Origin: Dicyema japonicum
Taxonomy: Eukaryota; Dicyemida; Rhombozoa; Dicyemidae
Direction of reading: 5' to 3'
DNA length: 33,961 nucleotides
NCBI GenBank assembly: GCA_011109175.1
Contig: RDEW01000028.1
Location: 640,413-674,373 of the forward strand
Every line of letters begins with the position of its first letter. Positions within the stretch are counted from its first letter, which is position 1. This document shows positions 10,280-19,217 of the stretch, piece after piece. The position numbers were made by a program, and so were the translations under genes. The notes below the pieces were generated by a model, which had not been told where the DNA came from, ran no database searches, and saw nothing but the letters and a program-made list of their open reading frames with translations.

Positions 10280-10760
10280 AATCCTAAGTATTCATATGCT
10301 TATTGGTAACGCGGGAATGCTCTTAACCAACTAACTTATGTCGGACTTTTTACAGTCGAGATACGGCAATACAAAATTGTTTATCTATGCCGGCAATGTT
10401 CTTGTCTCAGATATACCAGAGTTTTTGGATAGAAGACTTTTGGAATACATGAACCTAATCATTCATCGGTGAAGAATGAAAAGTCTGAACCTATCTACCA
10501 GAAAGACAAAAACTATCCATATTTCATGTCTCAGCAAATTCCACTAGGATTGTACACTGTAATCCGATTGCGACATAATTCTTATTATTTGGGAGTAAAG
10601 GCGACTACAGAAAAAATATTTAACTTAGGAAAAAAAGCCGTTCTTACTGTCTATTCAGAAGATCAGATACTTTTCTCTTGTCATCTGAAGAATCGTTTTT
10701 CATCACTCTTATATAGATGCGAAGAATGGTTCTTTTCTGATGAAAAATAATTATCCTGAT
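10280..10760 (+). pseudogene. LINE reverse transcriptase relic (palm to thumb)
   Basis: Three landmarks occur in the right order and spacing. Near 10,340-10,420 is MSDFLQSRYGNTKLFIYAGNVLV, a palm motif in which the catalytic YADD has become YAGN. Near 10,580-10,610 is YYLGVKATTEKIF, the YLGV thumb motif. Near 10,690-10,745 is SSLLYRCEEWFFSD, like the LLYGCE motif of LINE C-termini. Stops and frame changes separate them, so it is inactive. It is a jockey/CR1/RTE-like element rather than the endonuclease-bearing type at 12,645; the clade is uncertain. Confidence 0.55.
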
Positions 10761-11280
10761 ATTTGAAAAGAGGTGATCGGATATAAAATTTTCTCTTTGT
10801 TGTGGTCAGGCATCAAGTCAAATGAGAACCTATTGGGACAAGTGAGGGTGAATGTGGAGAAGAAATAACGGCTTTCCTTATGAAGAGATGCGATCTTCCT
10901 TCTTATGTCCAGCTTACTGTCGATTTACTGTTGAAGAAGGACCCAGTGAGGAGTCCAGGTTCTTTGATGCAGGTATTTCGACTGTCTTTCACCTTTAACC
11001 TTGGAATTACGTTAATGAAACCAGATGGAAAACTATTTTACGAAAAGAACTACTCTCGATGCTAAGTCACAACTAAGAACGATCCAGTGGTCTTATAGCT
11101 CATGGATAGATTACATGCCAAGAGGTGTTTCAAGAGAATAAGTTGTTCGGCATCAACTTACCCCGAGGTAGTGACAATTCGTGAAGAACAAGTACGAGGA
11201 AATACAAAAACAATGTGCCTGATCATGATCATGTGAAATTCTTCAAAGAAGAACCAGACAGCCTTTTTAAGGTTGGGTAA
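10761..11280. other. Unassigned, probably LINE debris
   Basis: Short frames such as 10,880-11,065 carry no recognisable motif. The position between two LINE relics suggests decayed retrotransposon sequence. Confidence 0.3.
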
Positions 11281-11900
11281 TGAATCATTAGTAATGATAT
11301 ATTAAAAGAACACCAGTGGGGTTTTCGCATAAATCATAAAATCGCTCTTTTGGAGATTTTTTGTACAGTTTTAACGCGTCAATTGTGAAGGCTTTGGAAA
11401 CTAAAGGATGTTTGACCCCGGTCTGCCTTTATATATCTAAAGTTTTTGACAGTGCGTGGTATCCTTGACTTCTTATTTGTCTTGCAAAATGTGGTGCTGA
11501 AAAGGAACTTTATTTTTGGATACGAAATTTGCTCTCGGACAGACGGTCGATTGTTAACTTTGTAAATGAGTCTCGTAAAAATTGACTGAGAAGAGGTGTC
11601 CCTCAAGGTTCATTGCTCAACGTTATTTGGGTGTCTGTTTTGTAGAAGAGATTATGTTGAAGATGTCAAAATGAAAAAAAAAGGCTTACCAAGCACTTCT
11701 GTGTCTACGAAAATTAAGCTTGAAAAAGGAAACGTTTATCTTTATTTTTGAAAGAATTGTTCTGTCCTCACTTGTCTACGGATGTGAAGGATGGTATTTT
11801 TCGCCAAAAGAGAAAGAATAATCAATCTTTGGACAAGACGAGGAGGATGGCAATCAAGCTGGCCCTTCATAAAAGGGGTGAGGAACCACTAGATGAGAAG
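11281..11900 (+). pseudogene. LINE reverse transcriptase relic
   Basis: From about 11,296 the plus strand reads HQWGFRINHKIALLEIF (the Q-GFR motif), CLYISKVFDSAWYP (catalytic motif A, D-x-x-K-x-F-D), FWIRNLLSDRRSIVNFVN and RRGVPQGSLLN (motif B). A jump follows to a C-terminal ERIVLSSLVYGCEGWYFSP near 11,745-11,800. The YADD motif is missing between them, indicating an internal deletion. In-frame stops occur after SAWYP and SRKN. This is a non-LTR reverse transcriptase of the jockey/R1/CR1 kind, inactive. Confidence 0.75.
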
Positions 11901-12099
11901 GAGGAAACCCTGATCAGGTCAGTAAGGAGCGTGGTAGTGGAATGGATTGAGGGTTTTCTTCTGAGGACCAAAGTAGATGACACGTTCATTCAGAAGATAC
12001 TGTGAAGCTAAAGAGAGGTAAAACTGGGAAAGAATCCTTGCCTCACCGCAGGATTATTAATAACGTAATCCGTCATAACTATCGCTATGTTTTTAATAA
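11901..12099. other. Unassigned
   Basis: The frame continuing from 11,748 (DEKEETLIRSVRSVVVEWIEG) is lysine- and glutamate-rich and unrecognised. It lies between LINE relics. Confidence 0.25.
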
Positions 12100-12234
12100 A
12101 AAATGTTATGTTATGGTATTGCTCAGTCCTCTATTATTCAACGTTGTAATTAGTGAATTGCCTTCCCCGGAAACCCACTTACTGAAATCTTGATATACGT
12201 TGATGACGTCATAATTTATTATGTCTCTTTAAAC
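12100..12234 (+). pseudogene. LINE reverse transcriptase palm, 5' half of a split relic
   Basis: LLSPLLFNVVISELPSP, then after a frame change EILIYVDDVIIYYVSLN carrying the YVDD catalytic box. The sequence stops at the hAT insertion at 12,235 and resumes at 16,135. Taking out the hAT and one target duplication gives an uninterrupted frame through the junction (VIIYYVSLNPLISEKPLKTY). Confidence 0.8.
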
Positions 12235-12644
12235 CAGAGATTGTCAAACGGTGTGCCGCCAGTAAAATACAAATTTGAATAAATGGTTCCTAGCAAACTA
12301 ACTAGACATTTTACTTCCAAGCATAATCAAAAAAATCTGTGGATTATTTTATGCATTTGAAAAAACAACACAAGTATTATTTAGTTTTTACTATTTATTG
12401 TAGATCCAGTAAATGTTTTTAGTGATACTTTTGTGAGCTCAATGGAATCATTAAAATGTTTAAATCTGATTTCTGAATTGATAGCAAATGAACTGAAACC
12501 TCATTCTATTTGCGAAAACTTGATAATCCTTTTTTGTGTCACAATCAGAACATTTATCTGTTAAAGAAAATAAAGAACTTATTCACTTTTACGTATCCGA
12601 AAAAAATTAATTTTTTTTTATTTTTTAATTTGTGCAAAAAAAAC

Positions 12645-15600
12645 ATGCAACGTGCGTTCGATTCGGTGGCGTTAAAACTCTCTCGAGTTGGCAAAAATGT
12701 TGAAAGGAAAAAAGGAGAAGGGTCACTTGCGTTACCTGATGGTATGAATGTAATTCTTGCCATATCCGAGAGCGTTGTGGCAGATGACCACAAAGAATGG
12801 GCGAGGCAGGTAGTCCTGCAGGTACGTAGCAGGCATTCTCGAATGCCCTGGAATGGTTGGCAATACTTGGCGGAGCTCTGGATAGGCAGATTCAGTACTG
12901 CTATATCTGTGATGAAACTCAAGAAGATGGCTGTAGGCCAACAGGGTACCGGTCTAAAGGGGCGGGGACCAGATAACCACAACTGTCAAAGAGAGCACGA
13001 GCAGCAGAGCTGTGATACGTTGCAGCTCAAGCATGTTTATGAGGTCTTTGCGCGGAATCTCGCTGCAGCGGCAGATTACCCACTTGAGGATCGTAGTTTT
13101 ACCCGCAAGATCCCTCATTGTAAGGTTAACGGTGTAGTGTTAACCTGTATCAATAAGGCTGTGGCTTATGCGGTGGAGGCTAAGCCAGTAGGGTCATTGG
13201 GTGACATCTCCCTAGTGCTGTATGCAGCACAGATCACCTATGAGGAATTGACGGACAAGCCCAGACCACCCAGTAAATGGAGGGAGCAGATCTGTGCCAA
13301 GATTGCTTGGAGACAGACTGAGCTGGAAGCACTGGAGGGGCACATAAGTAGTGTGGCGAGAGGGGTTAGAGGAAAAGCACCGGCTATAGTAAAGGGGCTA
13401 ATTAGTAAACTCCGTGTTCCCAAATGGGACCTCAAAGAGTTGAGGAGGGCAAAGGTGGAGTTAGAGGGGGCAATAATGGTGTATAAGAGGAAACTCTATA
13501 CACATGAAAGTCGGTGTAAGAGAAGGAGAGAAAATAATCTGTTTGAGTTTAATCGCAGATTGTTTTACCGTCGCCTACACGAAAATGGCCATAGTGTATG
13601 TTCCCAGCAGGACGCGGAAATGCTTTCCACATGGGGTAGTATGTGGGAGGCTAAACCACGCAGAGGAAATGCGTGGAATGTCCCGTACAGCGCCGCTCCT
13701 TTCTTGGCGGAATCTTGCGGAATTTTCGATTTTCGCAAGAAATTTGAGGCGGTAGTGAGACATCTCCCTGATTGGAAGACGACCGGGGTCGATAAAGTTT
13801 ATAATTTCTTTATCAAAAGATGCACTTCATTACACGAGTCTATGTGTCGTGTATTACAGAAAAGCATCACTAACCCGGAAACGATTCCTGATTGGGCATG
13901 CACAGGGACAACTTATTTGATCCCAAAGCTGGACAACCCCCAGTCTGCTGCAGATTATCGACCGATAACCTGCATGCCAACCCTGTATAAGCTGATGACC
14001 AAATTGGTGGCTAATGAGGTCAGGAGCTTTGTAGACGCAAATGGGATTCTCTCCGAGAATCAGTTGGGAACTGTGCGAAATTGTCAGGGGGCAAAAGAGC
14101 AGGCTTTGATCAACAAATGCCTTTCTGTGTCTCACGGAAACTCACTTTTGTCTATGTGGGTGGATGTGAAGAAGGCTTACGATTCAGTTGATCATTCTTA
14201 CCTTGTCGAGTGCCTACACAGTCTGTGTATGCCTGTGTGGTTCATCAGCTTTGTAGTGGCTGTGATGAATAGGTGGAGTATTCATCTGAACTATAATAGG
14301 CACCGGATAGGCGAGGTAAAACTCAAGAGGGGGATCCTTCAGGGGATAGCATGTCTCCGCTACTCTTTGTTCTCTGTTTGGAGCCATTGAGTCGCCGCCT
14401 CAATGACCGGTTTGAGCAAATACCAGTTCATTGTGAAGGGGTCTGTTTCAGTACAAATCACCTTCTTTTTATCGATGACTTGAAGATGTATGCTCGAACA
14501 GCCGAGGAGCTCTACTCCATGGGGGTCTGTGCCAGGGAATTCTTTGAGAGTATAGGGCTAGATTTGAATTATTCAAAGTCTGCGACTAACACGCAAGTAT
14601 GTAGCGAGTTAGTAAGAGTCCTAGAGGAACACGAAGGATATAAGTATCTGGGTGTTACCGAATCTCCAAAGTCCCTTATAATGCCTGAGACAAAGCGACA
14701 AATTACTGAAGGCATCCGTAAAAGAGCAGCGTTATTGTGTAAGACGTCTCTAAATGCAAGGAATTTGTTCCTAGCATTAAATGAGTATGCTGTCTCGCTG
14801 CTAAACTACTACATAGGTGTTGTGGAGTTTGAGCCCAAAGAGTATGATGAGATGGATGTTATGATCCGTGGAGTACTCAGAGAGAACCATGTCCATGTGT
14901 TGGCAGCCAATAAGGAGAGACTATATTTACCCCGTGATAAATTCGGCCGTGGACTGTGTGGAGTAGTCCAACTAAGTGAGCGTATCCTAATGCGAATGCA
15001 CGACACCCTGATAGCTGGGTCAAGTGTGTCTGCTAGGAAGCACGCCATAATAACGACCGAGAAAACACGGGCAACCCACCTAGGCACTATCAGACCTTTT
15101 TTGTCTGCTAAGTATGGTGTTGATGATGGTGGGCTAGTAAATGTGAAGGCGTTGATCGAATTACAATATAATAATTTGATGGAAAAGATCAACTTAAAAA
15201 GCCTTCATAAGGTCCTCTTCAGAGCATTGGACAACCCACATGTCGACCTTAAGTCGTCGACAATATGGCTAAAATACGGTGACAACTCACCTCGATCGGA
15301 GGCGTTGTACACGTATATGCAAGACCGCAATATTTTTTGGGGTCGATCAACAAATACATGTCCCCACTGTAAGTCAAGGAGCATGTCGGTTGATCATTTA
15401 GCCACTCGATGTGGATCCATGCTCTGCCACGACTATGTGTGGAGGCACAACGAGGTAGTAAGGAGTCTTCATCTTCTACTATGCAATAAGTATGGTATTC
15501 GCCACACCAGAAAGTTGCGGACTCATAAGGTGCAATCTGTAGTAGAGAACACCAGGGTCCAAATTAAGGTAGACAGTGTTATCCGTACCTCGGTGCTAGT

Positions 15601-16051
15601 CAAGCACAATAAACCGGACATTGTGGTACACGATAAGGAGTCTGGCCAAGTCCTTATCATAGAGGTTGGCATCACGTCTCAAGACCGTTTGCAGACTGTG
15701 GAGGTGGAGAAAAAAAGGAAGTATGACTTTCTTGCAAACGAGATGGGGCAGATGCTTGGTTGCAAGGTCCTCGTTATTCCTATAGTAATGACGTGGGAAG
15801 GAATTGCAACAAAGTACCACAAGGGTTATCTGAAGCAGTTGGGGGTAGATAGGAAGCTCCAGGCCTATCTACAGTCCACTGTGTTAAAGCGGACCCTAGA
15901 GAGCTTGACACTGGAGTATAGGAGGCAGAGCCCTGAGATGCCATATGGGCAGAGGGTTCAATTTGACAATGCGCTCTCGGAGTTGTTTCAGCAACCAGAA
16001 TCGAACCTGCCTGAGGAGGCTGGCGAACAGGCAGGCGAGGAAGGTTGTTGA
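12645..16051 (+). CDS. Non-LTR retrotransposon polyprotein with restriction-like endonuclease
   Basis: This encodes a reverse transcriptase plus endonuclease for target-primed retrotransposition. I prefer ATG 12,645; the open frame runs upstream to 12,510 but only through hAT sequence. Two overlapping frames join at 14,342-14,345, where a G run is one base short: motif B ILQG breaks and resumes as SMSPLLFVLCLEPLS. Together they give ~1,136 residues. Landmarks are TTGVDK...FIK (~377), YRPITCMPTLYKLMTKLVA, MWVDVKKAYDSVDHS (motif A), LLFIDDLKMYA (FIDD box, ~609), a CCHC finger CPHCKSRSMSVDHLATRC (~905), RHNEVV, then NKPDIVVHDKES...LIIEVGI...KRKYDFL (~990-1,030), the PD-(D/E)xK core of the R2-type endonuclease. 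No N-terminal zinc finger or Myb motif is evident. It is clearly richer in G+C than its surroundings and has no other stops, so it is recent. A related relic lies at 31,815-32,640. Clade uncertain. Confidence 0.88.
14342..14345 (+). other. Apparent -1 frameshift in retrotransposon ORF (GGGG)
   Basis: The universally conserved QGD-S-SP motif is split between two frames here; one further G restores it. This is the only break in about 3.4 kb. Confidence 0.75.
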
Positions 16052-16134
16052 TTAAATATATTAACTTTTTTATTGTTTGTTAAATAAAGTGGGTTTTAAT
16101 GTGTGCCGCGGGAATTATTTTCTGAAAACCTCTG
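16052..16134 (+). other. Retrotransposon 3' UTR and hAT right end
   Basis: AATAAA lies at 16,083-16,088, followed by GTGTGCCGCGGG and the hAT terminus. The exact retrotransposon/hAT junction is not resolvable. AT-rich runs on both sides (about 12,607 and 16,060) are similar and may be its target duplication. Confidence 0.45.
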
Positions 16135-16270
16135 CTTTTAAACCCTTTGATATCTGAGAAACCGTTAAAGACGTACATGGAGCAGATCGAAAAGTGGTCT
16201 AATGAAACTTTCTTTCAGTTCACAAATAAGTCTGGTCTTGGTGAGAATAACTGTAAGCAGGAGAGATCTG
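16135..16270 (+). pseudogene. LINE reverse transcriptase, 3' half of the split relic
   Basis: It continues the frame interrupted at 12,234: PLISEKPLKTYMEQIEKW, then SNETFFQFTNKS. This matches the helix after the catalytic box in LINE reverse transcriptases. Beyond about 16,260 the frame decays. Confidence 0.65.
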
Positions 16271-16649
16271 GTCTGGTGAGGATGTTATGGTAATATCGAA
16301 GTTTAAAACGCTCTCATCCTAATTCGAAGATATTTCTCTGTATGTGCATTGAACCATTCCTGATCCATCGCTTTCAGGGATGGTATGGAAGCAAAGAATG
16401 AAGCATATTTAGATAGATCCGGATGAGATGCTATTTAATGGGCCTATGGAGGATCTAGAATTTAAAATACAGCGAAATATGAGGTTTATCTAAAACCATT
16501 GGAGATATTAACAAGCGAATACATAATTCACGTATAATGGTAATGAGTTATCTGAGAGACCTTGTTGTAGTTACTCAGCCAGCACTTCCTCAAACTCTAA
16601 ATCAGTTTCCCTGGATTCCCGGCTTTTTTCTAAGAACCGATGACGCAGT
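16271..16649. other. Probable LINE debris, no supported gene
   Basis: Frames are broken and no further motif can be named. The stretch is presumably the decayed 3' part of the split LINE. Confidence 0.3.
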
Positions 16650-16930
16650 ATTATAAATACAGACAGAATTCAGATGCTTCCTGGTTCGAATCTAACTACT
16701 GTCCATTCAGGCTGAAGGTTCCATGCATTTACGATGCCCCATGATTTTATCAGTGACACCATCATAATTATATCTCTCTGAAGAAACTGGATGTTTAATA
16801 GAACTCCCACGCAACCAAAAAAAAAAAGTTAAAACATTGTTGACCTTGTTCCTTTCCCTATAAGTGATTAACAAACTTCTTCTCTTAATTGTGTGTTCTG
16901 CCCAAGTGGAGGATTATTAGAGAAAACTAC
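16650..16930 (+). repeat. tRNA-derived SINE, copy 2
   Basis: A clear B box TGGTTCGAATCT (about 16,683) is followed by the shared body GAAGGTTCCATGCATTTACGATG, TCAGTGACACCATCATAAT, AACTGGATG, an A11 run, and the tail TTGTGTGTTCTGCCCAAG. Divergence from copy 1 is visible but the order of blocks is the same. Confidence 0.65.
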
Positions 16931-17374
16931 TGTCCATATGCGAAATTTGAGAATCTTATTATAAAATCATCAAAAGTCATCAAATGAACATCCAAATTAA
17001 TATATTTAGAGGATCCACGTGGTTTTTCTACTAAGTCATTAAAATCTCGAAATAAATTTTATGACCACATTTAGACAATTAACGTAAACCAAAGAACTGT
17101 GAGGCACGTACATACACCAGTTTGTACTTTGTGACGTTAAGGTTTCTGCAAAAATGTATCCAAGCTACATTGCATGAACTGGGCCCGTTTTCCTGACAAG
17201 AAGCTCGAAGGGAATTGGCTCCGCCCCAGAGACAGAAAATTATGATTTTATTTATTTTATTGTTTCATAATGAATGCCATATTTTTTCCAATCAAAAATA
17301 GAATTTAAATGTAAATATTATAAAAGAAAAAATAAAATAGGTTAATATGTTAAATTCAAATTGTTTCCTTGGTT
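16931..17374. other. AT-rich stretch upstream of SGT1
   Basis: No gene is seen. A GC-richer patch (17,180-17,235) has no recognisable content. The 3' part is presumably the SGT1 promoter region. Confidence 0.3.
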
Positions 17375-17950
17375 ATGTCTGATACTCCACAATTCGACTG
17401 GGACGAATCAGCACAGTTCTTTTACCTAAATATTTATATTCATGGAGTTGACGAAGCATCAGTAGTTGTTGAATGCGAACCCAAAGAAGTATAATTAAAT
17501 ATTTAATACAAAGTTGTCTGTAAAGGCGGGCACATTTGAGCTTCGGTGTGTATTCGATAACGAGGTTGACCCAAGTGCCTTGTGCAAGACAATAACGCAT
17601 AAAAAAGTAAGTAAAACTGTAAATCAAGTTAACCGTTCGAGTATGCAAGTGTGCGAAGAAATTCTGGCGTAGAATAAATGCGGCAGTGTCTGGTGGTGAG
17701 TTGTCGGTGTTACAGAGTAAATGGGAGGCAATTAAGGTGGAGGAGGAAGAACTTCAGGGAGAGGATGCTGTTATGAAATTGTTTAGACAGATTTACGCAG
17801 ATGGGTCCGATGAAGTGAAGAAGGCTATGGTGAAGTCATATGTTTGTTTGTGGGTAATAAGTAGACTGAGTCATCGGGACTGTTTTGAGTACAAACTGGA
17901 GTGATGTCTCCAAAGGAAAAGTTGATGTTAAACGACCTGGAGATTCTTAA
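17375..17950 (+). CDS. SGT1-like HSP90 co-chaperone (CS + SGS domains)
   Basis: SGT1 bridges HSP90 with SCF ubiquitin ligase and kinetochore clients in the cytosol and nucleus. ATG 17,375 begins directly at the CS domain (QFDWDESAQFFYLNIYIHG; residues ~5-90). The SGS domain follows (LQGEDAVMKLFRQIYADGSD, EVKKAMVKSYTES, TVLSTNWSDVSKGKVDVKRP), ending at TAA 17,948. Introns are 17489-17513 (25 nt), 17607-17628 (22 nt) and 17842-17864 (23 nt). The product is ~168 residues and lacks the N-terminal TPR domain of vertebrate and plant SGT1, as in the fly protein. The frame breaks once at the G run 17,876-17,878: SSG in one frame, TVLSTNW in the next. One more G restores the exact family motif, so a base-call deficit is likely. 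No upstream TPR exon is seen. Confidence 0.88.
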
Positions 17951-18544
17951 TTATTATTGGTTATATTTTTTGGAAAATTTTAATTCGATCTCTTTTTTTT
18001 TGGTACCTCCCTAAAATAGCAGTTTTACCGTAACTAGCGGTAAATAATATGTGCACTTTGACAGATGATCTTTGGGATCATTCAATTTTGAGTCAGACAA
18101 AATCAAATCATGCTCCTTTGGACATTCGACAGGTCCTTTGTTCAGAACTATGAGTCCGTCTCCTCATCATGTTCATAAGAAGGAAAATTAGGTCATCCAT
18201 CATGAAGCGAGGTGGACATTCGTGAATACAGACACATAACCACCTCAACCTTCGAACGAATTAACTATAGGAGATCTGTCAAGTAACCCTGACAGCTTGA
18301 GAAGGTGGTTTGAAACTGCTCAGGAATCCGAAGATGAGCCAAGAGAGTAAACAACAGGGTCATGCGTTAACTAGTAGAATGGAGATATTCCGGCTTCCAC
18401 GTATAAGGTTAAGGCTGAAGAAATCCTCAATCATGATTATCAGTATATCTCATCCTTGGCAACTCTTGCTTGATTTCATGTTGGATTGTGATTTTTTTGA
18501 AAACTTGATTAAGTGGAAAGTTCAATTTCATCATTGAACTTGTT
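17951..18544. other. No supported gene
   Basis: The open frame at 18,310-18,537 has no recognisable motif. It directly precedes a non-LTR C-terminal relic and may be its decayed middle part. Confidence 0.3.
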
Positions 18545-18890
18545 GGACTTGATCGGGATGGGAGAAGACCAGACGGGATGACGATCTCTGTGTGGGATAT
18601 AACCATGCTTTGATACCTTTTCCTCGACGAACATGATTTCCACTACAAACTCGCACTGTCCTGCTGCTGATTATGCCTATCGGAGGAAGCTGAATAAATA
18701 TTCTGAGGACCGTTTCCCCTTTGTCCTAATTGCCTTTGAGACTTCGCGTGTGACCAGGACAGTCACAAGAGGTGTTCTCAGAGATTGAAAGCGCAATCTC
18801 GTCAAGGCTAGAAGATCTTCAGTAGCGGCGTTGTACCGTGAACGCCTCGGAATTGCTATCGTTCGTGGCAATTCTCACTTTCTTTTGGCG
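18545..18890 (+). pseudogene. C-terminal fragment of RPDG-type non-LTR retrotransposon
   Basis: GRRPDGMTISVWDIT (18,558-18,603) carries the RPD...WDxT strands of this family's endonuclease-like C-terminus. It is followed by ADYAYRRKLNKYSE, FVLIAFETSRV, and the end signature RERLGIAIVRGNS at about 18,840-18,880. A TGA interrupts near 18,786. Together with 3,981, 8,976 and 32,650 this shows one multi-copy family leaving mostly 3' pieces. Confidence 0.65.
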
Positions 18891-19217
18891 CTGATGTTTG
18901 ATCTGTTTTTGTCTAATAATAAATTTTAAAGTTGAAGTCATACTAAAACTTAATCAGAAAAAATGGAAGAAGCGAAAATAAAGGGGAGAATATTACAGGG
19001 TTTAGGCAAGTTAAGAAAAAAACAGAATACAAACTTACTAATAACGTATTCAAACTTCTTATAGAAACATGAAGGTTTTATCTCCAAGAAACCAGCTGGA
19101 TAAAAGTTAGTGAATAAATCATCAATTCTTTCGATGCTCGAAAGTCTCATTCTCAGCAATAATGTTTTAACAAATTGAAAAAATGAATATTTAATCGAAC
19201 AACAAAGAAAACCATTA
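18891..19217. other. AT-rich stretch, nothing recognised
   Basis: No frame or repeat on either strand could be supported. Confidence 0.35.

Larger units (their letters stand above)
12235..16134 (+). mobile_element. hAT DNA transposon, itself invaded by a retrotransposon
   Basis: The left end is CAGAGATTGTCA (12,235) and the right end, read inverted, CAGAGGTTTTCA (ends 16,134). An 8-bp target duplication CTTTAAAC flanks it (12,227-12,234; 16,135-16,143 as CTTTTAAAC, one T longer), the length diagnostic of hAT elements. Both ends carry GTGTGCCGC, common in ZBED-type hATs. A BED zinc-finger scrap (VPSKLTRHFTSKHNQ) and a following SELIANELKPHSICENL stretch lie at 12,280-12,530. The rest of the transposase is lost. 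Between about 12,600 and 16,090 sits the retrotransposon described next. Confidence 0.75.

Noticed and set aside
12510-12644. Retrotransposon ORF starting at the first available ATG-like codon (12,510)
   Set aside because: These codons lie in hAT sequence with AT-rich, unrelated composition. ATG 12,645 coincides with the shift to GC-richer coding sequence.
12554-12982. Long minus-strand ORF of 142 codons, and similar minus ORFs at 14,809-15,192 and 33,351-33,875
   Set aside because: They are shadows of the plus-strand reverse transcriptase genes, with no recognisable motifs.
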